Shown here: one piece after another, positions 1 through 6,094 of the stretch
How the letters are laid out: each line of letters starts with the position of its first letter
How positions within the stretch are numbered: the stretch's first letter is position 1
Source: Nocardiopsaceae bacterium
Lineage (GTDB): Bacteria > Actinomycetota > Actinomycetes > Streptosporangiales > Streptosporangiaceae
DNA: 10,145 nt
NCBI GenBank assembly: GCA_031254715.1
Contig: JAIRTY010000650.1
Span: forward strand, 1 to 10,145
Direction of reading: 5' to 3'
Made by a program: the position numbers and the translations under genes
Notes under the pieces: generated by a model
What the model was told of the DNA's origin: nothing
Databases searched by the model: none
What the model saw: only the letters and a program-made list of their open reading frames with translations

Positions 1-1215
1 GGCCCGCCGCAGCACCCAGTCGCAGAAGAATACGGCCAGCCAGGGCGCGATCCAGTAGGCGATGATCAGCAGGAAGTTCTCGTACTTGTTGACCGCCCCG
101 TGCAGGCCGAGCAGCGCGACGACGAAGCCGATCGTGCCGGCCACGACGGCGACGATCGCCCGCCGCAGCCGCAGCGGCAGCTTGATCCCCAGCGCCACGA
201 ACGACAGCGCGCCCGAGTAGATGTTGAGCACGTTGGCCGCGATCGCGCCGAGCGCGATCGCGAGCAGGGTGGCGTCGGCCAGCGCGGTGGGCAGGTGCCC
301 GGTGAAGGCGCCGGTGGGGCTGGAGCCGAGGAAGGCACCGACATCGCCCTTGCTGATGGTGACGGCGGCAGCGCCCGCGATCTCCAGCAGCCCGCACGAC
401 ACGAACAGTCCGAGCCCGGCCCACAGCCCGATCGCCGCCGCGCTGGCGCGGGCCGGGAAGTACCGGGTGTAGTCGCTGGCGTAGGGGTTCCAGCCCACCG
501 CGTACCCGAACACCGCGCCGGTGGTCAGCAGGAAGCCGCCCAGTGTCCCGCCGACGAAGGGCGGCGCGCTGGGCTGGAAGCCCGGGTGCGCTTTGGCCAG
601 GATCCAGCCGGTCGCGATCAGGAAGATGACCGCGAGCACCGGGAACGCGTACCGCTCGAACGCGTGCACCAGGTTGTGGCCGAAGAACGCGATGGCGATC
701 TGCAGCGCCACGATGATCACCAGGCACAGCCACTTGGGCAGGTGGGTCAGGGTGTTGAGGGCGAAGGTCCCGCTGACGCTGTTGACGGCGAACCAGCCCA
801 CGCCGGCGATGATGGCGTTGATCCCGGCCGGCAGGATGTTGCCCCAGTAGCCGAAGCCCAGCCGGGACTGCACCATCTGGGGGACTCCGAGCCGGGGCCC
901 GCGGGAGGACAGGAAGGCGTGGCTGATCCCCCCCGCCAGCGAACCGGCCAGGATCGCCGCCGTCGCCTGCCAGAAGTTCAGGCCGAACGCGGCCACCGCC
1001 AGCACGCCCACGAACACGGTCGCGAATTCCAGGTTGGGCGAGGCCCAGGTCCAGAACAGCTGGACCGGGCGGCCGTGCCGCTCGTGCAGCGGGATGAACT
1101 CCGCGCCGCCGGGCTCGACCGCGATGACCTGCTCACCATAGGTGCCTTCCCGGGCTACTGCCCCGGACGGCACATCCTGATCGATGACCGCTGACGGGTT
1201 CGGGTCAGTTGTCAT
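1..1215 (-). CDS. NCS1-family nucleobase/cytosine-type permease (3' end beyond window)
   Basis: Reading the minus strand from ATG at 1215 gives 405 codons with no stop before the window edge, so the C-terminus is missing. The protein opens MTTDPNPSAVIDQD, a hydrophilic tail of about 45 residues, followed by repeated hydrophobic membrane segments typical of the 12-helix NCS1 (purine/cytosine/uracil/allantoin/hydantoin) symporters. Family-like stretches include GVPQMVQSRLGFGYWGN from residue 110 and WNPYASDYTRYFP from residue 242; the latter closely resembles the conserved segment of CodB-like permeases. NCS1 proteins are usually 440-500 residues, so about one to three helices are lost. The start is supported by AAAGGTG about 8 bases upstream and by a promoter-like region at 1256-1284. 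It is transcribed away from purK, so import of a purine or pyrimidine base is plausible. The substrate cannot be fixed from sequence; cytosine, uracil, hydroxymethylpyrimidine or hydantoin are all possible. Confidence 0.88.
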   Translation of the reverse strand, partial: MTTDPNPSAVIDQDVPSGAVAREGTYGEQVIAVEPGGAEFIPLHERHGRPVQLFWTWASPNLEFATVFVGVLAVAAFGLNFWQATAAILAGSLAGGISHAFLSSRGPRLGVPQMVQSRLGFGYWGNILPAGINAIIAGVGWFAVNSVSGTFALNTLTHLPKWLCLVIIVALQIAIAFFGHNLVHAFERYAFPVLAVIFLIATGWILAKAHPGFQPSAPPFVGGTLGGFLLTTGAVFGYAVGWNPYASDYTRYFPARASAAAIGLWAGLGLFVSCGLLEIAGAAAVTISKGDVGAFLGSSPTGAFTGHLPTALADATLLAIALGAIAANVLNIYSGALSFVALGIKLPLRLRRAIVAVVAGTIGFVVALLGLHGAVNKYENFLLIIAYWIAPWLAVFFCDWVLRRA

Positions 1216-1255
1216 AACGGCGGCACCTTTGCGTAGTCAGGCCAGGACGGGGCTG

Positions 1256-1284
1256 ATCATAGGCGGTTCGGGCGGGGATGACAG
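1256..1284 (-). promoter_or_regulatory. Candidate sigma70-type promoter of the permease gene
   Basis: On the minus strand a CTGTCA box (1284-1279) lies 17 bases upstream of TATGAT (1261-1256), a near-consensus -10. The expected transcript start is near 1249, giving a leader of about 34 bases that contains the AAAGGTG ribosome site. A consensus TTGACA at 1299-1294 also lies upstream but is 32 bases from the TATGAT box, too far to be its partner. Seen in sequence; activity is inferred. Confidence 0.45.
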
Positions 1285-1298
1285 TTACCCGCGTGTCA
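1279..1298. promoter_or_regulatory. Inverted repeat TGACA-N10-TGTCA, possible operator
   Basis: Perfect 5-base arms (TGACA at 1279-1283, TGTCA at 1294-1298) are separated by 10 bases. One arm covers the candidate -35 box of the permease, so a bound regulator could block RNA polymerase. The arm and spacing pattern is compatible with a dimeric helix-turn-helix regulator, but no regulator gene is in the window. Five-base arms can also arise by chance. Confidence 0.25.
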
Positions 1299-1359
1299 AT
1301 TGTGCGCTCACCCGGCCGCCCGGCCTAGCACTGGCGCCGGAGCGCGGGCCGCGGGCCGC

Positions 1360-1365
1360 TAGGCT
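1360..1365 (+). promoter_or_regulatory. TAGGCT -10 box for a leaderless purK transcript
   Basis: TAGGCT matches the actinobacterial TANNNT -10 consensus and ends 7 bases before the purK GTG at 1373. That spacing places the transcript start at or next to the start codon. No Shine-Dalgarno sequence is present between the box and the GTG, which agrees with leaderless translation, common in Actinomycetota. No good -35 box is visible. Confidence 0.45.
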
Positions 1366-1372
1366 CCGACAC

Positions 1373-2518
1373 GTGACAGATCAGCCGGCCCGCCGCCCGG
1401 TTGTGGGCATGGTGGGCGCCGGGCAGCTCGCCCGGATGACCTGCCAGGCGGCCATCAGCCTCGACGTCGGCTTCCGGGTGCTGGCGGACAGCCCGGCCGA
1501 CAGCGCGGCGGCCGTCTGCCCGGACGTGATGACCGGCGACTACACCTCGCTGGCGGACCTGACCGCGTTCGCGGCCGGCTGTGACGTCGTCACCTTCGAC
1601 CACGAGCACGTGCCCGGCCAGCACCTCACCGAGCTGATGGCCGCCGCGGTGACGGTGCGGCCGGGTCCCGGCGCGCTCAGCCACGCGCAGGACAAGCTGG
1701 TGATGCGGCAGGCCATGGCGTCGCTGGGGCTGCCGTGCCCGCGGTTCGTGCCGGTCTCCGCCGCCGCGGAGGTGGCGGATTTCGCGGCCGGGTCCGGCTG
1801 GCCGGTGGTACTCAAGGCGGTCCGCGGGGGCTACGACGGGCGCGGGGTATGGATCTGCGAGACCCCGGAGGATGCCGCTGAGGTGCTGCGGCACGGGGTG
1901 GCGGTGATCGCCGAGCAGTACGTGCCGTTCCGGCGGGAGCTCGCCGCGCTGGTCGCCCGTTCGCCGCACGGCCAGGCCGCCGCCTATCCGGTGGTGCAGA
2001 CCGTGCAGCGGGACGGGGTGTGCCAGGAGGTGGTCGCGCCCGCCCCGGAGCTGCCCGCCGGCCTGGCGGCCGAGGCGCAGCGGCTGGCGCTGACCATCGC
2101 CGGCCAGCTGGGCGTGACCGGCCTGCTGGCGGTTGAGCTGTTCGAGACCGGCTCTGGCCTGCTGGTGAACGAGCTGGCGATGCGCCCGCACAACAGCGGG
2201 CACTGGACCATCGACGGTGCCCGGACCTCCCAGTTCCAGCAGCACCTGCGGGCCGTGCTTGACCTGCCGCTGGGTGACCCCCGCCCGGTCGCCCCGCACA
2301 CCGTCATGGCCAACGTGTTCGGCGGGGATGATCCGGATGTGTACGGGCGCTACGTGCACGTGATGGCGGCCGACCCCGGGGTGAGCGTGCACCTGTACGG
2401 GAAGGCGGTCCGGCCCGGCCGCAAGATCGGGCACGTGAACGTGACCGGGGACCAGCTGGACGACCTGCGGGACCGGGCCGGGCGGGCGGCGCGGTACCTG
2501 GGAGACGGCAAGGAGTGA
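1373..2518 (+). CDS. purK: N5-carboxyaminoimidazole ribonucleotide synthetase (PurK)
   Basis: PurK condenses AIR with bicarbonate using ATP to give N5-CAIR, the step before PurE in de novo purine synthesis; it acts in the cytosol. The 381-residue product has the usual family length. It starts VTDQPARRPVVGMVGAGQLARM, with the N-terminal preATP-grasp loop at about residues 12-22. The ATP-grasp domain follows, with KAVRGGYDGRGVWI, then EQYVPFRRELAALVAR, and the metal and substrate-binding stretch VNELAMRPHNSGHWTIDG. The open frame extends upstream to 1184, but that extension is low-complexity, overlaps the divergent permease promoter and is unlike PurK. The GTG at 1373 directly precedes the conserved core and sits 7 bases after a TAGGCT box. 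purE follows 56 bases after the stop, so the pair should be co-transcribed. Confidence 0.95.
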   Translation: MTDQPARRPVVGMVGAGQLARMTCQAAISLDVGFRVLADSPADSAAAVCPDVMTGDYTSLADLTAFAAGCDVVTFDHEHVPGQHLTELMAAAVTVRPGPGALSHAQDKLVMRQAMASLGLPCPRFVPVSAAAEVADFAAGSGWPVVLKAVRGGYDGRGVWICETPEDAAEVLRHGVAVIAEQYVPFRRELAALVARSPHGQAAAYPVVQTVQRDGVCQEVVAPAPELPAGLAAEAQRLALTIAGQLGVTGLLAVELFETGSGLLVNELAMRPHNSGHWTIDGARTSQFQQHLRAVLDLPLGDPRPVAPHTVMANVFGGDDPDVYGRYVHVMAADPGVSVHLYGKAVRPGRKIGHVNVTGDQLDDLRDRAGRAARYLGDGKE

Positions 2519-2522
2519 CGTC

Positions 2523-2548
2523 CGCTCCCCGCCGCGGGGCGGGGAGCG
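2523..2548. repeat. Perfect 11-bp GC hairpin between purK and purE
   Basis: CGCTCCCCGCC (2523-2533) and GGCGGGGAGCG (2538-2548) are exact reverse complements separated by the four bases GCGG. The hairpin begins 5 bases after the purK stop and ends 12 bases before the AAGGGG ribosome site of purE. No T-run follows, so it is not a classical intrinsic terminator. It could pause or partly terminate transcription, protect the upstream RNA from 3' decay, or set the PurK:PurE ratio. If purE began at GTG 2515 it would lie in coding sequence, which is less likely. Confidence 0.7.
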
Positions 2549-2574
2549 CGCCAGGCGGGAAAGGGGTGAGGCGG

Positions 2575-3084
2575 ATGGATGGCGGCGGGCAGCCGCTGGC
2601 CGGGCTGGTCATGGGGAGCGACTCGGACTGGCCGGTGATGGAGGCGGCCGCCCAGGTCCTGACCGAGTTCGGGGTGCCGTTCGAGGCGGACGTGGTGTCG
2701 GCGCACCGGATGCCGCGCGAGATGATCGAGTACGGCTCCGCCGCCGAGGGCCGTGGCCTGCGGGTGATCATCGCCGGCGCGGGCGGTGCGGCTCACCTGC
2801 CCGGCATGCTCGCCTCGGTCACGCCGCTGCCGGTGATCGGGGTGCCGGTACCGCTGGCGCACCTGGACGGGCTGGACTCGCTGCTGTCCATGGTGTCGAT
2901 GCCGGGTGGCATCCCGGTCGCCACGGTGGCGGTGGGCGGCGCCAGGAACGCGGGCCTGCTGGCGGTCCGCATCCTCGGGACCGGGGACCCGGCGCTGCGG
3001 GAGCGCATGACGGAGTTCCAGCAAGACCTGCGGGAGCAGGCGAAGGCCAAGGGCGCAGCGCTGCGAGCCCGCCGCAGAGCGTGA
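2575..3084 (+). CDS. purE: N5-carboxyaminoimidazole ribonucleotide mutase (PurE, class I)
   Basis: PurE moves the carboxylate of N5-CAIR from N5 to C4 of the imidazole, giving CAIR for purine synthesis; the family forms cytosolic octamers. The 169-residue protein has the class I signature elements: GSDSDWPVM at residues 14-22, SAHRMP at 42-47 with the catalytic His44, GAGGAAHLPGM at 68-78, and DSLLSMVSMPGGIPVATVAVGG. The adjacent purK confirms the class I, N5-CAIR-dependent reaction. ATG 2575 is chosen because AAGGGG (2561-2566) lies 8 bases upstream and the conserved core starts a few residues later. An in-frame GTG at 2515 overlaps the purK stop, but it would add 20 Gly/Arg-rich residues and include the hairpin at 2523-2548. 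Confidence 0.95.
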   Translation: MDGGGQPLAGLVMGSDSDWPVMEAAAQVLTEFGVPFEADVVSAHRMPREMIEYGSAAEGRGLRVIIAGAGGAAHLPGMLASVTPLPVIGVPVPLAHLDGLDSLLSMVSMPGGIPVATVAVGGARNAGLLAVRILGTGDPALRERMTEFQQDLREQAKAKGAALRARRRA

Positions 3085-3097
3085 CCTGCGGGGACCC

Positions 3098-3103
3098 TAC
3101 TAT
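3098..3103 (+). promoter_or_regulatory. TACTAT -10-like box before the acyl-CoA dehydrogenase
   Basis: TACTAT fits the TANNNT consensus and ends 8 bases before ATG 3112, a spacing that would permit a leaderless transcript separate from purKE. A GAGGG ribosome-like site (3105-3109) also precedes the ATG, so read-through translation from the purKE message is possible too. No convincing -35 is visible. Confidence 0.35.
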
Positions 3104-3111
3104 CGAGGGCT

Positions 3112-4308
3112 ATGAACGACGGTTACCCCGCTTTCGCCCTCACCGACGAGCAGCAGGCGCTGCGTGACTCCGTGCGCGCGTTCGCCGGCGCCGTGGTGGC
3201 GCCCCGCGCCGCCGAGGCGGACGAGTCGGGGGAGTTCCCGTGGGACGTGTACGACGCCTTGGTCAAGGCCGACCTGCAGGCGGTCCACATCCCCGAGGCC
3301 TACGGCGGGGCCGGCGCCGACGCGATCTCGACCGCGATCGTGATCGAGGAGATTGCCCGGGCCTGCACCGCCACCTCGCTGATCCCGGCCGTCAACAAGC
3401 TGGGCACCGTTCCGCTGCTGCTGGCCGGCTCTGAGGAGCTGAGGCAGCGATACCTGCCGCCGGTCGCCAGCGGCGAGGCCATGTTCTCCTACGCCCTGTC
3501 CGAGCCGGAGGCGGGCTCCGACGCCGCGGCGATGACGACGCGGGCGGTCCGGGACTCCGGCACCTTCGTCCTGAACGGGACGAAGCGCTGGATCACGAAT
3601 GCGGGCGTGTCGCGGTTCTATACGGTGATGGCGGTCACCGACCCGGACGCCGGCGCGGGCGGGATCTCCGCGTTCGTGGTGGAGTCCGATGACGAGGGGT
3701 TCTCGCTCGGCGCGCCCGAGCGCAAGCTCGGGATCAAGGGCTCGCCAACCCGGGAGCTGTACTTCGACAACTGCGTCATCCCCGCCAGCCGGCTGGTCGG
3801 CGAGGAAGGGGCCGGCTTCCGGATCGCGCTGGCCGCGCTGGATCACACCAGGGTGACGATCGCCGCGCAGGCGCTCGGCATCGCCCAGGGCGCGCTCGAC
3901 TACGCCACGGGCTACGTGACCGAGCGCCGCCAGTTCGGCAAGCCGGTCGCCGATTTCCAGGGCGTGCAGTTCATGCTCGCGGACATGGCGATGAAGGTGG
4001 AGGCGGCCCGGCAGCTCACCTACGCGGCGGCGGCGAGGTCGGAGCGGGCGATGCTGGCCGCGGCCGCGGGGCCGGGCGGCCCCGGCGGGACCGGGGACCT
4101 GACCTTCTTCTCGTCCGCGGCCAAGTGCTACGCCTCGGACGTTGCCATGGAAGTCACCACGGACGCGGTCCAGCTGCTCGGCGGCTACGGCTACGTGAAG
4201 GACTACCCGGTCGAGCGGATGATGCGCGACGCCAAGATCACGCAGATCTACGAGGGAACGAACCAGATCCAGCGCGTGGTCATGGCGCGGCAGCTGCTCA
4301 AGGGCTGA
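3112..4308 (+). CDS. Acyl-CoA dehydrogenase, FadE25-like
   Basis: This is an FAD-dependent acyl-CoA dehydrogenase of 398 residues that introduces an alpha,beta double bond into an acyl-CoA and passes electrons to an electron-transfer flavoprotein. Visible elements are the N-terminal helical domain; YALSEPEAGSDAAAM (about 127-141) and KRWITNAGV (158-166) of the FAD/substrate-binding beta domain; and the C-terminal helical domain with RRQFGKPVADFQ (272-283) and QLLGGYGYVKDYPVERMMRD (354-373). The catalytic base is Glu381 in IYEGTNQIQ, the position used by short- and medium-chain enzymes. A short Gly/Pro-rich insertion lies at about 319-329. The gene starts 27 bases after purE. The same order, with fadE25 after purK-purE, is known in Mycobacterium tuberculosis, which is why I call it FadE25-like. 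Its true acyl substrate is unknown, and a direct link to purine synthesis is not implied. Confidence 0.92.
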   Translation: MNDGYPAFALTDEQQALRDSVRAFAGAVVAPRAAEADESGEFPWDVYDALVKADLQAVHIPEAYGGAGADAISTAIVIEEIARACTATSLIPAVNKLGTVPLLLAGSEELRQRYLPPVASGEAMFSYALSEPEAGSDAAAMTTRAVRDSGTFVLNGTKRWITNAGVSRFYTVMAVTDPDAGAGGISAFVVESDDEGFSLGAPERKLGIKGSPTRELYFDNCVIPASRLVGEEGAGFRIALAALDHTRVTIAAQALGIAQGALDYATGYVTERRQFGKPVADFQGVQFMLADMAMKVEAARQLTYAAAARSERAMLAAAAGPGGPGGTGDLTFFSSAAKCYASDVAMEVTTDAVQLLGGYGYVKDYPVERMMRDAKITQIYEGTNQIQRVVMARQLLKG

Positions 4309-4341
4309 TGTCCACGTAGCCCGCCATGAGCCCGGGTTATG

Positions 4342-4372
4342 TTGCCGGACGAGGGGGCGTGCCGGGCACAAT
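4342..4372 (+). promoter_or_regulatory. Possible promoter of the cupin-hydroxylase pair
   Basis: TTGCCG (4342-4347) and CACAAT (4367-4372) are separated by 19 bases, a weak match to a sigma70 promoter. An interrupted palindrome, GTGCC-G-GGCAC (4359-4369), overlaps the -10 candidate and could be an operator. This 96-base gap after the FadE25-like gene is where a new transcription unit would be expected to begin. Weak evidence only. Confidence 0.25.
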
Positions 4373-4390
4373 GGCGGCTGGCAGGGACGA

Positions 4391-4398
4391 AAAGGAGG
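4391..4398 (+). promoter_or_regulatory. Strong ribosome binding site AAAGGAGG
   Basis: AAAGGAGG is a near-perfect Shine-Dalgarno sequence with a 6-base spacer to ATG 4405. It fixes the cupin start there rather than at the upstream in-frame ATG 4339, which lacks such a site. Confidence 0.8.
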
Positions 4399-4404
4399 TT
4401 CGTG

Positions 4405-4794
4405 ATGGCCGACGCGGTGTCGAAGGCACCGGACGCAACGGGCACGTATGACGTCACCGAGTACGCGGCGGAACTGCGGGCTGCGCCGGGCAACCATGAC
4501 CTCGGGACTTCACTATGGTTCGAGAACGACCGCGTGCGGGTGTTCGAGGTACGCCTGGCGCCTGGCGAACGCGGGGCGTTTCACATACACGACCGGACAT
4601 ATTTATGGACGGTCGTCGAGACGGGCCGGGGACTGCAGCGTTTTGCCGACGGCACGTATGCGATCCGCGACTACGAGCTTGGTGATACCCGGTTCCTCCA
4701 GCATTCGCCGGCCAGTTCCCTCATCCACGACCTTGAGAATGTCGGGACGACGACGCTGCGGTTCGTGACCGTCGAGTTCCGTGACGCCGGCTGA
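4405..4794 (+). CDS. Small single-domain cupin protein
   Basis: The 129-residue product is one cupin beta-barrel. The first cupin motif is seen as GERGAFHIHDRTYLWTVVE (54-72), with His60 and His62 in an HxH pair. The second motif region, starting at GDTRFLQHS (93), carries His100 and His108 before an Asn at 112. Together these could bind one metal ion, but the canonical motif-1 Glu spacing is imperfect. Small cupins act as isomerases, dioxygenases, decarboxylases or simply ligand-binding proteins, so no reaction is assigned. It overlaps the following hydroxylase by 14 bases if that gene starts at 4781, so the two are probably one translationally coupled unit and the cupin probably handles the same substrate. 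Its coding sequence is visibly richer in A/T than the genes to its left. Confidence 0.8.
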   Translation: MADAVSKAPDATGTYDVTEYAAELRAAPGNHDLGTSLWFENDRVRVFEVRLAPGERGAFHIHDRTYLWTVVETGRGLQRFADGTYAIRDYELGDTRFLQHSPASSLIHDLENVGTTTLRFVTVEFRDAG

Positions 4795-4822
4795 GAGTCC
4801 GGTGACGCCGGCTGAGTCAGCG
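4781..4822 (+). repeat. 21-bp tandem duplication at the cupin/hydroxylase junction
   Basis: The 15-base string GTGACGCCGGCTGAG occurs at 4781-4795 and again at 4802-4816, with a 21-base period; the remaining 6 bases of each unit differ. In the cupin frame the first copy encodes the terminal Asp-Ala-Gly and stop. In the hydroxylase frame both copies encode (V/M)TPAES. Each copy begins with GTG, so the event provides two alternative in-frame start codons. Confidence 0.85.
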
Positions 4823-6016
4823 CGGCACATCCCTGCGACGCGCCCGGCCGGCCGGAGATCGGCGATCGTCGTGGGCGGCTCCCTGGCCGGCCTGAGCGCT
4901 GCGAACTGGCTGCGCGACGCTGGGTTCGCGGTCGAGATCCTGGAACGGTCAGCCCGGCCGCTGCAGGACCGTGGAGCGGGAATCGTTCTGCATCCCAGCA
5001 CCATCCGGTATCTGGCGCAGCGGCGCGGCGTGGAACTCGACGCCGTGAGCCTGGGCGTCTCCCGGGTCCGCTACCTGCGACGGGGCGAAGGCATCGTTTC
5101 GGACGCCCCGAGCCGGCTCCGCTTCGCCGCCTATGGCGTCCTCTACGCTGAACTGCTCGCCGCGTTCGGCGCCCGCGATTACCACCTTGGCAACGAGGTC
5201 CGTGCCGTGCGTGACCGCGACCACCACGCGGAGGCCGAGCTCGCCGACGGGCGGGTGCTCACCGCGGACGTCGTTGTTTGCGCCGACGGTATCCGGTCCG
5301 GTGCCCGCCGGGCACTGCTTCCGGAGGTCGGCGCCAGCCTGGCCGGTTACGTCGCCTGGCGGGGGGTGGCGCCCGGAGCTGAGCTCAGCCGCATGGCGTC
5401 TGCCATCTTGAGCGATGCGATCACCTACACGATCATGCCGAACAGCCACCTGCTCACCTATCCGATCGCGGGCGGGCCGTCGCGGCTGATGAACTGGGTC
5501 TGGTACCGCAACGTCGGGGCGGGCGCGGAACTGACCGATCTGCTCACCGACGATCAGGGGCGGGTGCACGACTTCTCAGTCCCGGCGGGATTGATCCCGG
5601 CGCAGCGGGTCGCCGCGCTGCGGGAGGACGCCCGCGGGGTTCTCCCCGACGCGGTCGCCGAAGTAATCGGCAAGACCGCGGATCCCTTCCTCCAGGTCGT
5701 CTGCGACGTGGAGCCGCCGCGGCTGGCGTTCGGCCGGATCTGCCTGCTCGGCGACGCGGCATTCGCGGCCCGGCCGCATGCCGCGGCAGGGACGGCCAAG
5801 GCCTGCGAGGACGCCTGGCGGCTGGCCGCGGCACTCGCCGAGTGCGACGACGTGCGGTGCGCGCTCGCACGCTGGCAGGCGGGCGGGCTGGACCTCGGCC
5901 GCAATCTGGTCCGCCGCTCGCGTCAGGCCGGGATCCGCTCGCAGTTTGACTGCACCTGGCGGGTCGGCGACCCGCTTCCCTTCGGCCTGTATGAGGTCGG
6001 TGACAGTGAGTTCTGA
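4781..6016 (+). CDS. FAD-dependent aromatic hydroxylase, 2,6-dihydroxypyridine 3-monooxygenase-like
   Basis: This is a class A flavoprotein monooxygenase, which uses NAD(P)H and O2 to hydroxylate an electron-rich ring. Numbered from GTG 4781 (411 residues), the FAD-binding Rossmann motif is VVGGSLAGL (30-38), ending in Glu55 for ribose binding. The DG motif is CADGIRS (167-173). The GD motif, LLGDAAFAARPHAAAGTAKA (322-341), together with YPIAGG and MNWVWYRNV, resembles the 2,6-dihydroxypyridine hydroxylase branch of the family rather than the 4-hydroxybenzoate or salicylate branches. That assignment is from memory of the motifs and the true substrate is open; other phenolic or N-heteroaromatic acids are possible. 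The alternative start GTG 4802 gives 404 residues, lies 7 bases after the cupin stop, and has GAGAG 4 bases upstream. Both starts are weakly supported. It forms a pair with the cupin and converges on the catabolic operon from the right. Confidence 0.87.
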   Translation: MTPAESPVTPAESARHIPATRPAGRRSAIVVGGSLAGLSAANWLRDAGFAVEILERSARPLQDRGAGIVLHPSTIRYLAQRRGVELDAVSLGVSRVRYLRRGEGIVSDAPSRLRFAAYGVLYAELLAAFGARDYHLGNEVRAVRDRDHHAEAELADGRVLTADVVVCADGIRSGARRALLPEVGASLAGYVAWRGVAPGAELSRMASAILSDAITYTIMPNSHLLTYPIAGGPSRLMNWVWYRNVGAGAELTDLLTDDQGRVHDFSVPAGLIPAQRVAALREDARGVLPDAVAEVIGKTADPFLQVVCDVEPPRLAFGRICLLGDAAFAARPHAAAGTAKACEDAWRLAAALAECDDVRCALARWQAGGLDLGRNLVRRSRQAGIRSQFDCTWRVGDPLPFGLYEVGDSEF

Positions 6017-6051
6017 GACCGGGAGCCCATCATGCCCTCGGACGCGTGGTG

Positions 6052-6070
6052 GAGGCCTAGGTGAGGCCCC
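6052..6070. terminator. Weak hairpin between convergent operons
   Basis: GGCCT (6054-6058) and AGGCC (6064-6068) can pair over a 5-base loop, with a further G-C pair beyond a one-base mismatch. It lies in the 78-base gap between the stops of two convergent genes, where a bidirectional terminator is expected. The stem is short and there is no T-run on either strand, so this is only a candidate. Confidence 0.25.
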
Positions 6071-6094
6071 CGCTCGTCACTACCGCCTGCCTTG

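Noticed and set aside
100..1194. Long plus-strand open frame of 364 codons
   Set aside because: It is the antisense shadow of the NCS1 permease; its product is Asp/Arg/Gln/Gly-rich without any domain, while the minus frame shows clear membrane segments and family motifs.
1294..1299. Consensus TTGACA on the minus strand as the permease -35
   Set aside because: It is 32 bases from the TATGAT box and has no -10-like hexamer at 16-19 bases; it may only be part of the inverted repeat.
1184..1372. N-terminal extension of purK to ATG 1184
   Set aside because: It overlaps the permease start and both promoters, and the residues are unlike PurK; GTG 1373 is better supported.
1325..2434. Minus-strand open frame of 369 codons opposite purK
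   Set aside because: Shadow of PurK; no domain or start signal supports it.
2515..2574. GTG 2515 overlapping the purK stop as the purE start
   Set aside because: The ribosome site and the conserved PurE N-terminus favour ATG 2575; the extra 20 residues would be encoded by the hairpin region.
4339..4404. Upstream ATG 4339 as the cupin start
   Set aside because: No ribosome site precedes it, whereas AAAGGAGG lies 6 bases before ATG 4405; the additional residues do not belong to a cupin.
3100..4497. Minus-strand open frame of 465 codons opposite the FadE25-like gene
   Set aside because: His/Arg/Gly/Val-rich shadow typical of high-GC genes; the plus frame encodes a complete acyl-CoA dehydrogenase.
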